The position numbers and the translations under genes were made by a program. Positions 8,911 to 17,481 of a stretch of DNA of 64,000 nucleotides are shown piece by piece. A model generated the notes under the pieces. The model worked only from the letters and a program-made list of their open reading frames with translations. It made no database searches and was not told where the DNA came from. The stretch is taken from positions 1,507,014 through 1,571,013 of the forward strand of contig NC_021313.1 of assembly GCF_000403645.1 (NCBI RefSeq). Reading direction: 5' to 3'. The DNA comes from Salinarchaeum sp. Harcht-Bsk1 (lineage in GTDB: Archaea > Halobacteriota > Halobacteria > Halobacteriales > Salinarchaeaceae). Numbering within the stretch: position 1 is the stretch's first letter; each line of letters begins with the position of its first letter.

Positions 8911-9659
8911 ACGGACTCACCTCCACCGCCCGCGGTGTCGCGGTCGTCGACCGTCACTGCCAGGATCGCCCGGTCGCGGTCGGTGGACCGGTAGGCGATC
9001 TCCACGTCGCCGGTCGCGAGTGGTCCCGTCGTGTCGAAGGCGAACGCGAGGGTGCGGTACGGCGACGTCTCGACGTCGAACGTGCCCGAGAGACCGCCGG
9101 GGTCGGCCAGCACGACGCGACCGCCAGAGCGGACCTCCGTGACCGTGGTGCCTGGCGGCGGCGAGATCGTCACCTCGACGGCGTCGGTCCGCACCGGCAC
9201 CGTCAGTTCCGGGTCCTCGCCGCCGACGATCGTCGGCGTCCGGACGGCACGCTCACTCGACTGGACGAGGACGATCCGCCGGACGACGTGGCCGCCGTCG
9301 GGATCGCCGAGCGCCGCAATCCGTTCGCCGTCGAGGGCGACCGCCATCGCGAACCGATTCGTGGCACCGACGCGACGGAGATCGGCCGTGGAGAGGTTCG
9401 CGAGCTCGCTCTCGTTCACGACGTTCGGGGCGTCGGCGATCGGCCCGTCAGCCGCGACCAGCCGGTCGCTCGCCTGGATCGCGACCGCACGCTCGGCGTC
9501 GCCGCGCTGAGTCTCCCGGAACGCGTCCTCGACGATGACCATGGTCCCGCCGAGCGTGATCGTGACGACGGTGATCGCCGCGACGAGCGCGATGAGCGTC
9601 GACATCCCGCGGTCGTCACGGGTCGATCCGACAGAGGTGCTGGGCGGTCGAGCACTCAT
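8907..9659 (-). CDS. Pilin-like membrane-anchored protein
   Basis: 250 residues from ATG 9659, with an ATGA overlap with the upstream gene. A short basic N terminus leads into DDRGMSTLIALVAAITVVTI, a prepilin-like signal and helix. The C-terminal 200 residues form a beta-rich extracellular domain with repeated Val-Thr strands and no cysteines. The position third from the end of the operon and the shared N-terminal pattern suggest a pilus subunit or pseudopilin. Residues open upstream to 9740 are Gly/Arg-rich and are not needed. Confidence 0.72.
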   Translation of the reverse strand: MSARPPSTSVGSTRDDRGMSTLIALVAAITVVTITLGGTMVIVEDAFRETQRGDAERAVAIQASDRLVAADGPIADAPNVVNESELANLSTADLRRVGATNRFAMAVALDGERIAALGDPDGGHVVRRIVLVQSSERAVRTPTIVGGEDPELTVPVRTDAVEVTISPPPGTTVTEVRSGGRVVLADPGGLSGTFDVETSPYRTLAFAFDTTGPLATGDVEIAYRSTDRDRAILAVTVDDRDTAGGGGESV

Positions 9660-10153
9660 GCCGATCCCGCCTCCAGCCGGACGACCCGGCCCGCTGGCGT
9701 CGTCTCGACCCGGACGACCGCCGACGCGGTGCTCTCCCACTCGCCTTCGACGCGGATCACGTCCGAGGGCATTGCGAGTGGCACCTCGCCGCCGATCGCC
9801 GGATCCTCGTGGACGAGTTCGATCGAGGCGTTGCTGGCGACGATTCGGTAGGGATCGTTGTCGATCGACCGCGGGAGGTCGCCGCGAACGGTCGCCGTGG
9901 CGTCGGGATCGGCCGGGACCGCGGACTGCACTTCGAGCACGCTCTCGGCGAGGACGCGTTCGCCGAGTTCTGCGCCCGTCGTCTGCTGGTACTCCGGCAC
10001 GACGCCGCCGTAGAGCACGCCGATCAGCATCGAGATGTAGAGCACCACGATGCCGGCCTCGAGCGTCTTCCCGACGACGGCCGAGAGCGCGCGGTCGGTT
10101 CCGCCTCGTCGGAGGTGGGTGCCGTCGCCGCGCGATCGAGCGGACCCCCTCAC
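9656..10153 (-). CDS. Pilin-like protein
   Basis: 165 residues from GTG 10153, overlapping the preceding stop as GTGA. After a basic N terminus (SRGDGTHLRRGGTDR) comes ALSAVVGKTLEAGIVVLYIS, a prepilin-like hydrophobic helix, and then a soluble domain containing VVPEYQQTTGAELGERVLAE. The frame extends to 10312, but the extra residues are almost all Arg, Ala and Gly and lie inside the preceding gene, so the overlap start is preferred. A pilus subunit or minor pilin is likely from its place in the operon. Confidence 0.7.
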   Translation of the reverse strand: MRGSARSRGDGTHLRRGGTDRALSAVVGKTLEAGIVVLYISMLIGVLYGGVVPEYQQTTGAELGERVLAESVLEVQSAVPADPDATATVRGDLPRSIDNDPYRIVASNASIELVHEDPAIGGEVPLAMPSDVIRVEGEWESTASAVVRVETTPAGRVVRLEAGSA

Positions 10154-10989
10154 GACACCACCTCGAGGTCGGTCCGGTGCAGCACGAGGTACGTCTGGCG
10201 CGGCCCGGCGTACTCCGCGACGATGCTCGTCTCGGCGTCCGCGCCGTCGCTCGGGAACGACCTGGATCGGTCGATCACGGTCGCGCCGTTTCGCTCGAAG
10301 TACCGCTGCCATGCATCGGGGTAAGCGGTCTCGACGACCACCCGAATCCGACGACTGCCGAGGTCCCGGCGGTCGTGGGTCACGCTCGCCCGGAACGTCA
10401 CCCGGGCCGCCGCGTCGGTGTCGATCGAGAGGGCCTCGGCGTCGATCGCGGGCACGCCGAGCAGGAGCGGGCCGTTCGGATCCGGATCGGCGACGATCGA
10501 GGGCGACTCGACCATCGACGCACCGCCGCTCCCGGCCCGGAGCACGGCCCCGTTCCCGCCGATCACGGTCCAGTCGCCGACGGTGTAGACCAGCACTGCC
10601 GAATCGACGCGCTCGATCACCGTGCCGTTCGCAGCGTCGAGGATCCGGATCGTACGGTTCTCGGTCCGCAGGCTGCCGTCGCCGAAGCGCAGTTCCGCCT
10701 CTGCGGTGCCGACGACGTCGCCCGGTTCCGCGACGACCGTCATCGCATCGGCGACGCGGTTCGCTTCGGCGTTCGATGCGCTAGAGTCGACGACGGTGCC
10801 GATCGCGACAGTCAGTCCGCCCAGCGCGAGCACCGTCAGGCCGACCATCAGGCTGACGCCGACGACGTGGGACTGGGCGCGGTTCCAGCGCCGTGATCCG
10901 GCGTCCTGGCGACGGCGCTGCCGGCGCTGCGAGCCCGCAGTCGGTCCCGTGCCCCGCCGGCGTCGCCGATCGCTGCGACGACGGCTCAC
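10150..10989 (-). CDS. Pilin-like protein with canonical type IV pilin N-terminal motif
   Basis: 279 residues from GTG 10989 (GTGA overlap with the TadC gene). After a long basic leader of about 35 residues it has RAQSHVVGVSLMVGLTVLAL, the closest match in the operon to the archaeal type IV pilin motif (usually QxSPVIG followed by a hydrophobic helix) that prepilin peptidase recognises. The extracellular part contains VLVYTVGDWTVIGGNGAVLR, a stretch of the kind found in haloarchaeal pilin-associated families. It may be a major structural subunit or a large minor pilin. The very Arg-rich leader is unusual. Confidence 0.75.
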   Translation of the reverse strand: MSRRRSDRRRRRGTGPTAGSQRRQRRRQDAGSRRWNRAQSHVVGVSLMVGLTVLALGGLTVAIGTVVDSSASNAEANRVADAMTVVAEPGDVVGTAEAELRFGDGSLRTENRTIRILDAANGTVIERVDSAVLVYTVGDWTVIGGNGAVLRAGSGGASMVESPSIVADPDPNGPLLLGVPAIDAEALSIDTDAAARVTFRASVTHDRRDLGSRRIRVVVETAYPDAWQRYFERNGATVIDRSRSFPSDGADAETSIVAEYAGPRQTYLVLHRTDLEVVS

Positions 10990-13046
10990 GCCATCCCCAC
11001 CCCGCGGAAGATCAGGTACCCCAGCAGCACGAGCAGCCCGGAGTGGAGCATCCCCTCGTAGCGCCCGCGATTCGCGACGCCGGCGAACCAGCCACAGGAG
11101 ACGAGCGTGCACTGGGTGACGACGTAGAACCGAAACCGCATCGCGTCGAGGTCGACAGCGTTCGCGGAGAACCCGATCGAGCCGTCGGCCGCAGAGACCG
11201 CCGAGAGCTGCGTGAAGCCGTCGATCACGTACGCGTTGACGGCGATGGTGATGCCGACGATGAGCAGCGCCGTCGTCCACCCCACCGCGACGTAGACCTG
11301 CATCGAGGATCGGAGTGCCTGCTTCTCGTGGTGCAGTCGGCCGATCTCCGTCTGGAGGGCGTCGAACACGTCCTCGACGTCGCCGCCGGAGTCGAGCGCG
11401 CCGGTGACCAGGCCGATGGTCTGCTCGGCGAGCGGAGTGCCGACGCGCTCGACGAACCGATCGAGGGCCTCGGTCCGGAGGTCGCCGTCGTGGGTGGTGA
11501 GCCGGGAGTTGAAGGCGAGGTCGGCGACGTCGGGGTCGAGCGGGCCGAGGTCGACCTCCTTCGCGACCACGGCGACGGCCTGTGAGAAGGGTCGACCCAA
11601 TGCAACGTGACCGGAGACTGCGTGCACGAAGTCCTTGATCTCCCGGTCTTTCGCGTCGTCGATCCGCGACCGACGGACCGAGACGACGCCCACGGGGATC
11701 GTACCGGCGGCGTAGGCGAGCAAGCCCGCGTTGAGCGGACTGAGGCCGGCGAACAGGAGCAGTGCGCCGACCCAGATCGCCAGCGGGATCGCGAAGACGA
11801 CCGTGCACGCGGGGTTCGTCGTCGCGGTCGCGAGCGTCTCAGCCATCGTGTCGGGCCGGCGGTATCGCCGGGTCTGGCCGGGCGGGCGGAGACTCTGGAC
11901 TGCCATCGACGCGCCGAGACCGACGAGCAAAACGAGGACGGCGCTCGAGTAGATGACGAGCGCGCGGAGCGTGATCGAGCCGAGCGGGGTCGAGACGGTG
12001 CCCGACAGACCCGAGGAGAGCACGCTCAGTACGGAAACGACGATCACCAGGAGGGCCGGCAGCACGAGCATCACGATGAACAGTTCGGCGAGCAGTTCGA
12101 GGAAGTCCTGGCGGCGTTCCCGGGCCCGCGACTGGCGGTGGGAGAGCATCCTCGCCTCCATCCGGAGGTAGGAGGTCAGCTCCTCCTGCCCCTGGCTAGC
12201 GTGCTCGCGGAATTTGAGGAGGAAGGGTGCGAGCGTGTCCCGGGAGGGCGTGTCTCGCGCGACGATCCGCAGGCCCTCCCCGAGGCTTCCGGTGAGCGTC
12301 GCCTTGTTGAGTGCCGTGCGGAAGGCGACGGCGGTGTGGCCGTAGGCCTCGTCGTTCCGCGCGACCTTCCGGAGCATCCCACGGAGGTCGTCGCTTCCCG
12401 TGGAGAGCACGCGGAGGTAGCGCACTGCGCCCGGCAGCGTGCGCTCGATATTCGAGGTGCGGGCCGCGGCGCGCATCGTCAGGTACCGGCCGCCGAGCCG
12501 GAGCGAACCGCGCTTGGCGAGCGCACCGGCTGGCAGCGCGAGCACCACCGCCGCAACTCCGCGGCCACCCGTCGGCAGCGCCTGCTGGGTCGTGGTGATC
12601 TGGCCCGGCAGCAGTGCGGCCACGACGACCGTCGCGAGTCCGACCACTGCGAGGAAGGCGATCCAAGAGAGCCCATAGAGCCGTGCGACGTAGACGCCGA
12701 AGCTCGTGGTGACATCCGTGCCACGGTAAGTCGACCGGTCCGCGTCGTGGCGGCCGCTGTCTGCGTGTCGCGAGAAGAGAGCGTAGAGCGCTCGGTCGAG
12801 GACGGAGAGGCCGACGTCGTCGGTGGTGGCGTCCTCGGCTTCAGTCGCCGCGGCGGCGTGGGCGGCGTTGACCGCGTCGGAGGGCTCGCCGACGCCGCCA
12901 TCCGTCAGCGCTGGGCCGGCCGTGGCATCCGCCTCGCGGGACGGGGCGGACCCCCCGTCGCGGAGCGGTGTCGCACCGTCGGCGTGCGCCGGGGCTGCGC
13001 CGCCTTCGGCGGCCGGAGCGCTCTGGCCATCGTGAGGCTGCGTCAC
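10986..13046 (-). CDS. Type II/IV secretion TadC-type membrane assembly protein
   Basis: 686 residues from GTG 13046, overlapping the ATPase stop (GTGA). The first 120 residues are acidic and Ala-rich. Two T2SSF/GspF domains follow, each a cytoplasmic helical bundle flanked by membrane helices (for example TLPGAVRYLRVLSTGSDDLR in the first and FVHAVSGHVALGRPFSQAVA in the second). About eight membrane segments are visible. In archaea this protein is the platform on which the pilus ATPase acts to polymerise pilins. The pairing with the ATPase just upstream is diagnostic of a pilus or related secretion operon (PilC-like in haloarchaeal usage). Confidence 0.85.
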   Translation of the reverse strand: MTQPHDGQSAPAAEGGAAPAHADGATPLRDGGSAPSREADATAGPALTDGGVGEPSDAVNAAHAAAATEAEDATTDDVGLSVLDRALYALFSRHADSGRHDADRSTYRGTDVTTSFGVYVARLYGLSWIAFLAVVGLATVVVAALLPGQITTTQQALPTGGRGVAAVVLALPAGALAKRGSLRLGGRYLTMRAAARTSNIERTLPGAVRYLRVLSTGSDDLRGMLRKVARNDEAYGHTAVAFRTALNKATLTGSLGEGLRIVARDTPSRDTLAPFLLKFREHASQGQEELTSYLRMEARMLSHRQSRARERRQDFLELLAELFIVMLVLPALLVIVVSVLSVLSSGLSGTVSTPLGSITLRALVIYSSAVLVLLVGLGASMAVQSLRPPGQTRRYRRPDTMAETLATATTNPACTVVFAIPLAIWVGALLLFAGLSPLNAGLLAYAAGTIPVGVVSVRRSRIDDAKDREIKDFVHAVSGHVALGRPFSQAVAVVAKEVDLGPLDPDVADLAFNSRLTTHDGDLRTEALDRFVERVGTPLAEQTIGLVTGALDSGGDVEDVFDALQTEIGRLHHEKQALRSSMQVYVAVGWTTALLIVGITIAVNAYVIDGFTQLSAVSAADGSIGFSANAVDLDAMRFRFYVVTQCTLVSCGWFAGVANRGRYEGMLHSGLLVLLGYLIFRGVGMA

Positions 13047-15385
13047 GATACACCCCGCCGCCGGAGCCGCTCGACGGTCGCGGCCTCGTTCGTCTCGAGG
13101 TCTGCGACGAACGCGAACAGCTCCTCGAAGTCGTCCAGGCCCTCGCGCTGGAGGTAGCGCACGTAGCGGAGCTTGCGGTGGAACTCCGCTTCGACGGTCT
13201 GGACGGGGCGATCCGTCCGGTCGGCGATCCGGTGGAAGACGCGCATGTCACAGCTCGGAGCGGGATCGGTGGCGTCGGAAGCGGTGCCCGCCGCCCCAGT
13301 CGCTGCGTCCGTTTCCTCGGCGACCGCCGCCTCGTTGTCGGGAGGATCGAACGCCGAGCGTTCGAGACGTTCCCCCGGCGCCAGGTCGGCGGACGCCCGC
13401 TCGTCCGTCGGTAGCTCCGGATGATCGTAGTTGAGGTGGAACGTGCCCGTCGGATCGCGTTCGGCGACCCTGTTCCAGTAGATCGTCGAGCCGCCCTTCT
13501 CGATGGCGCCGCAGACGCCACCGACCTGCACGTACTCCGACGGCCCCAGGAACTCGATCACCTCGCCGACGTAGCGCTCGCCGTCGACGTGTTTCGGGAA
13601 GGCGACGAGGTCGATCTCCCGGAGGAGATAGGGCGGAAGCCCCTGTTCGACGACGCGGTTGACGAGCTTCTCGACGTCCTCGGCGTGGGTGGTCCCGACG
13701 AGGCCGTGCCCGGTGTTGAGCGTCTCGCCGAAGGTCTCGAAGGAGGCGGGCGTGTTGATCTCGGCGATGACCTCGATGTCCGGATTGAGGTAGTTGCATT
13801 CGGTCATGAGGTCCGCCATCGTGACGCGCTTGTAGTCGTCCTCGTGGTCGCGCGTGGTGAGCGAGACGCCGGTCTCGTGAGGGAGGCGGACCTCGCGGGA
13901 TCCCTCGTCGATCGAGATCGGGCGGTCCTCGAAGCGGACGAACGGCATGTGCGCGTTCATCAGCGTCGTCTTCCCGGCGCCGGTCGGCCCGGAAAACAGC
14001 ACGACGCAGCGGTGCTCGTAGAGCTGCCAGAGCAGGGCGACGAGTTCGGGCGAGATCGAATCGGCGGCCATGAGGTCGACCGGGGTCAGGGCTTCGGGTG
14101 CCTGCTTCCGGATCGAGACGTGCGGCCCGTCCTCGCTGATGACCGGCAGGGCCACGGCACACCGGATCGTCACGTCGTCGTCCACGCCCTCCGGCGCGAG
14201 GTTGACCTTCGCGCTCGGGTTCGCGGCGTTGAGTTCGACGCCGTCGGCGGCGGCGAGCTGGCGAACGACGTTGACGAACGCCGTCTCGTCCTCGAACACG
14301 AGGTTCGTCGGCATCCGGCGGTCGTGCGAGACGGTCGAACGTGGGACCACCTTCACGCGCTCGCCGACGCGATTGGCCTCGATGTCCTCCAAATGCACGT
14401 CCCGGATCGGGATCGTCAGTTTCCCCTCGCCGACGTAGTCCCGGAGGACGTAGTAGACGAGGTCCTCGAGGCGGTCCTCGGCGAAGCGATCGTCGATCGG
14501 CGGGATCGCGAGGTCGTAGGTCGCGAGCGCCGAGCGGACCCGATAGCGGGTGGCGTCGAACCAGGCTCGCGTGTTTCTGGCGGTGAGCAGGCGGGAGAGG
14601 ACGAGCCGGGCGCGCTCCCGGACGAAGGCGCCACGGTCCTCGACGACGCCGTCGACGTTCGTCTCCCAGACCTTCGTCTTGCACTCCTCGACGAGCGCCT
14701 CGTCGCCGGGCAAGAGGTCCGGCTCCCGGACGGCGTACTTCGTCGTGAACGCGTCCGAACCGATGAGGTGCTCCTGGTAGACGACGACCGGGATCTCGAA
14801 CTCGCGGAAGGCGACGGTGTACGTGTCCAGCCGCTCGGAGACGAACCGGTCGAGGAAGTCGGGATCGCCGGGCAGGTCCGTGACCGCAGGGGCGTAGTGT
14901 TCGGTGTGGACGATCAGTGCGTCCTCCGCGGCGTCGGCGACCTCGATGGACTGGTCGAGCGCGAGCGGCGTGAGTTCGCCGAGACAACGCAGATCCCGGA
15001 GAGCGTAGTAGCCGACGCGTCGCAGCCCCTCGTTCGTCGCGTCCACGAGGCGCTCGATCGCGCGCCGGTACTTCTCGTCGAACCCAGCGGCGATCTGCTC
15101 GCGGGTGCCCTCCCGCGTGAGCGGCCGGGAGAGCGTCGCGTCGCCGAAGTGGTCGAGGATCGTCGCGAGGCGCTCCTCGTCGCCCGGCGAGAGCGCAGGC
15201 TCGCGAATCCGGTAGGCGAAGCTCTCGTCGACCGCCTCGATCGTGGCGACGACGCCGGGGCACAGTTCGGTCTGCTCGCGCACGTCCGGCGCGTACCACG
15301 CGTCGGGATCGTCCGGCGGGACGGGTGCCGGGACGGGTGGCGCTGGATTCGCTGTGGCGGTCGTCGCCGATCCCGTGGTTGCCAT
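13043..15385 (-). CDS. Type II/IV secretion system ATPase (PilB/TadA-like)
   Basis: 780 residues from ATG 15385. The core has a Walker A motif, GPTGAGKTT, near residue 465, and Asp- and His-box elements after it (LPHETGVSLTTRDHEDDYKR; VIAEINTPASFETFGETLNT; GTTHAEDVEKLVNRVVEQ), the normal order for VirB11/PilB-type hexameric ATPases. It powers pilus assembly or secretion at the cytoplasmic face. The roughly 100-residue C-terminal tail is acidic and then Arg-rich, and is probably species-specific. It is the first gene of a seven-gene operon and has its own AT-rich promoter. At 780 residues it is longer than many archaeal homologues because of N- and C-terminal extensions. Confidence 0.9.
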   Translation of the reverse strand: MATTGSATTATANPAPPVPAPVPPDDPDAWYAPDVREQTELCPGVVATIEAVDESFAYRIREPALSPGDEERLATILDHFGDATLSRPLTREGTREQIAAGFDEKYRRAIERLVDATNEGLRRVGYYALRDLRCLGELTPLALDQSIEVADAAEDALIVHTEHYAPAVTDLPGDPDFLDRFVSERLDTYTVAFREFEIPVVVYQEHLIGSDAFTTKYAVREPDLLPGDEALVEECKTKVWETNVDGVVEDRGAFVRERARLVLSRLLTARNTRAWFDATRYRVRSALATYDLAIPPIDDRFAEDRLEDLVYYVLRDYVGEGKLTIPIRDVHLEDIEANRVGERVKVVPRSTVSHDRRMPTNLVFEDETAFVNVVRQLAAADGVELNAANPSAKVNLAPEGVDDDVTIRCAVALPVISEDGPHVSIRKQAPEALTPVDLMAADSISPELVALLWQLYEHRCVVLFSGPTGAGKTTLMNAHMPFVRFEDRPISIDEGSREVRLPHETGVSLTTRDHEDDYKRVTMADLMTECNYLNPDIEVIAEINTPASFETFGETLNTGHGLVGTTHAEDVEKLVNRVVEQGLPPYLLREIDLVAFPKHVDGERYVGEVIEFLGPSEYVQVGGVCGAIEKGGSTIYWNRVAERDPTGTFHLNYDHPELPTDERASADLAPGERLERSAFDPPDNEAAVAEETDAATGAAGTASDATDPAPSCDMRVFHRIADRTDRPVQTVEAEFHRKLRYVRYLQREGLDDFEELFAFVADLETNEAATVERLRRRGVS

Positions 15386-15406
15386 GCTAATGGCCGATGG
15401 TATCCC

Positions 15407-15420
15407 TATTTAATTTAAAC
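15407..15420 (-). promoter_or_regulatory. TATA-box promoter of the pilus operon
   Basis: The minus strand reads GTTTAAATTAAATA, a strong archaeal TATA element in otherwise GC-rich DNA. It lies about 28 bases before ATG 15385, so the transcript is probably leaderless and covers all seven overlapping genes. Confidence 0.6.
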
Positions 15421-15566
15421 CTTCGGAACGTACATCGAACAGTTCCCGAGGTCGGCAGTCGTCGGCCGAACTATCGTCGGCCGACACCAGCGCAAAGTAC
15501 CCTTGGAATCGCAGGGAAGAGTTCGTCTAACGCTGCGTTTATTCGATCAGCAGCGGGATCGACGGT

Positions 15567-16064
15567 ATGGACGCAGACTGGGAGGGCGTTTCACGAACCG
15601 GGAAGGCGACAGTGACCGGTGGCGCACTGGTCGCTCTCGGCACCGTGTTGCCCTACATGTCGTACTCGGGCGGGTCTGCCTCGTTGCTCCAGGACGGGAA
15701 GATGGAGGTCGTCCTCTCGAACGGGATGTCCGCCGGCACCGCGACGGTCGCCTCCTCCGAGACGTTCCTGTTCGCGCTCGTCCTCGCCGCGATCGCGATC
15801 GGGCTCCCGCTCCTGCGGGGCTGGGACTGGAAGTCCTCGCTCCCAGTATTCCTCGTCGGGGCCTTCGACGCGCTGCTGTTCGGGTACAGTGCGCTCATGC
15901 TCCACGGTGGCGATCAGGACGCCGCCCTGGTCGGCGGCGAACCGGTCGCGGCGTCGGCGACGCCCGGGATCGGCCTGTACGCAGCGATCGCCGGAACCCT
16001 CGTCGTGACGGTCCTGAGTCTCGGGAACCTCCTCTCGACGGTCCTCGGACGGCTTCGTGGCTGA
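15567..16064 (+). CDS. Small membrane protein of unknown function
   Basis: 165 residues from ATG 15567. It has four predicted membrane helices: around residues 15-35 (ATVTGGALVALGTVLPYM), 65-85 (ETFLFALVLAAIAIGLPLL), 90-112 (SSLPVFLVGAFDALLFGY) and 135-158 (GIGLYAAIAGTLVVTVLSLG). No family is recognised with certainty. An AT-rich box (GTTTATTCG near 15536) lies about 30 bases upstream, consistent with leaderless transcription, so the gene is likely expressed on its own. It is divergent from the pilus operon, but nothing else links the two. Confidence 0.6.
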   Translation: MDADWEGVSRTGKATVTGGALVALGTVLPYMSYSGGSASLLQDGKMEVVLSNGMSAGTATVASSETFLFALVLAAIAIGLPLLRGWDWKSSLPVFLVGAFDALLFGYSALMLHGGDQDAALVGGEPVAASATPGIGLYAAIAGTLVVTVLSLGNLLSTVLGRLRG

Positions 16065-16116
16065 TCCGGGACTGGCTCGCCGGTAGGATTTTCAACTCGC
16101 GACGCCCGGATAGTTT

Positions 16117-16605
16117 ATGGAGAAAGTCACGATCGACGAGGTAGAAATCGAGGTCAATCCGCTGCAGGTCCACGACGTTCGCCGACCCGTCACGAAAGCA
16201 CTGGACGCCGACCACGTCGCGATGAACTACTTCGAACTCGCCCCGGGCGACTCCTTCTCGGGCGGCCTCCACACCCACCACGATCAGGAGGAGCTATTCT
16301 ACGTCGAGTCGGGGACCGCCGAGTTCGAGGTCGGGCGCGATCGCGAGATCGAGACGGTCGAGGCTGGCGAGGTCATCCGCTTCCCGCCCGGCGAGTTCCA
16401 GAAAGGGTACAACCCCGAGGACGCCGAGGAGGACGTCGTCGGCTGGGCGATCGGCGCACCGGGCGCTCGCCACGACTGGGACGAGATCGAATCGGTGGTC
16501 TACTGCCGTGTGTGCGAGGAAGAACGGGCGCACGGAACGCGGATCAACGAGGAGGGCCGGTTCGAGTTCACGTGTACGGAGTGCGGGACCACGTTCCAGA
16601 TGTAA
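16117..16605 (+). CDS. Cupin-domain protein with C-terminal zinc ribbon
   Basis: 162 residues. The cupin 1 motif is HTHHDQEE at residues 52-59 (two His and a Glu as metal ligands), with FPPGEFQKGYNP as the second cupin strand region. A four-cysteine zinc ribbon follows: C130-x2-C133 and C153-x2-C156. The cupin fold binds a metal and small ligands. The ribbon may bind nucleic acid or a partner protein. Fusing the two in one small protein is known in haloarchaea but its role is not established. GATTTTCAA about 30 bases upstream fits a leaderless promoter. Confidence 0.8.
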   Translation: MEKVTIDEVEIEVNPLQVHDVRRPVTKALDADHVAMNYFELAPGDSFSGGLHTHHDQEELFYVESGTAEFEVGRDREIETVEAGEVIRFPPGEFQKGYNPEDAEEDVVGWAIGAPGARHDWDEIESVVYCRVCEEERAHGTRINEEGRFEFTCTECGTTFQM

Positions 16606-16663
16606 CGGCGGTCCCACGAGCCCTGGTGTCAACAACTGACGTCTCGTCTCCTGCCGATCTCGC

Positions 16664-16682
16664 AGTATAAATTATATATACA
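16664..16682 (+). promoter_or_regulatory. Strong AT-rich promoter of the HEPN/MNT pair
   Basis: A run reading AGTATAAATTATATATACA precedes GTG 16703 by about 25-35 bases, the most AT-rich promoter in the first third of the window. It implies a leaderless transcript. The alternating TA run could also serve as an autoregulatory site bound by the winged-helix part of the first gene product; that is inference. Confidence 0.6.
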
Positions 16683-16702
16683 TACATCCCATAAGATAGT
16701 AC

Positions 16703-17389
16703 GTGTCCCGGGATACAGGAGCGGATGCCGAACGAGGACTGTCGGTCACCCTCCCGGTCCCGCTCCCCGACGATTCGCTCTTCGGGCTCGCGAGCACCGA
16801 CGCAGTGATCGAGTACCTCGCGCGAAATCGGACCGAGTCGATCGCCCAGACCGATCTCGCGGACCGGATCGATAGCCCTGAATCGTCCGTGCAGCGAGCC
16901 GTGGACGTGCTCGCTGCGAACGACCTCGTCGAGGTCAGGTACGAGGGGAATCGGAAGCTCGTTCGCATCAACCGCAGCCGACTCGACGTGCCCGACGACC
17001 CGTATCTCGAGATTCCACAGGCGGAGTTTCAGGCACCGGTGCGAGCTGCTGTCGGGCGGCTTCGATCGGAACTGGATCAGGTCGTCGGTATCGTACTCTA
17101 CGGCAGCGTTGCCAACGGTACGGCAGATCGGCGGAGTGACGTCGACCTCTGGGTCGTCGTTCGGTCGAACCGTGCGGCGAACCAGCGTGCTGCAAACGAG
17201 ATCGTCGCCGACCTCGAAGCCCAACGCTTCGACGGCGAGCGATACGCGTTCCACGTCGCCGTCGAGTCGACGGAATCACTCCCTGCGTTCACCGAGGACG
17301 TGCGTGCGATCCTTCGCGCCGGGATCGTTCTGCACGAGACCGACGAGTATCAGCAACTCCACGAACTGCTGCGCCGTGAGCAGGAGTAG
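16703..17389 (+). CDS. Winged-helix/MNT nucleotidyltransferase antitoxin (MntA-like)
   Basis: 228 residues from GTG 16703. Residues 30-90 form a winged helix-turn-helix (TDAVIEYLARNRTESIAQTD, then SSVQRAVDVLAANDLVEVRY). A minimal nucleotidyltransferase domain follows, with G134-S135 and the metal-binding pair D146 and D148 (GSVANGTADRRSDVD). In type VII toxin-antitoxin systems the MNT protein adds AMP groups to the tyrosine of a HEPN RNase toxin and silences it. The next gene is such a HEPN protein. The helix-turn-helix suggests that this antitoxin also represses its own promoter. Functional assignment is by motif and gene order. Confidence 0.8.
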   Translation: MSRDTGADAERGLSVTLPVPLPDDSLFGLASTDAVIEYLARNRTESIAQTDLADRIDSPESSVQRAVDVLAANDLVEVRYEGNRKLVRINRSRLDVPDDPYLEIPQAEFQAPVRAAVGRLRSELDQVVGIVLYGSVANGTADRRSDVDLWVVVRSNRAANQRAANEIVADLEAQRFDGERYAFHVAVESTESLPAFTEDVRAILRAGIVLHETDEYQQLHELLRREQE

Positions 17390-17481
17390 CGACGGCTCGG
17401 ACGCCACGGCTGCAGCGAGCACGTCGGGGATCGAGTCAGAAACACCCTTTTCACCGATACCGCGGCGACGGGTATCCTACT

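Noticed and set aside
13421-15418. Long plus-strand open frame opposite the pilus ATPase
   Set aside because: Composition is Asp/Val/Arg-rich low-complexity typical of the antisense of GC-rich haloarchaeal genes, and the opposite strand has a complete ATPase with all motifs.
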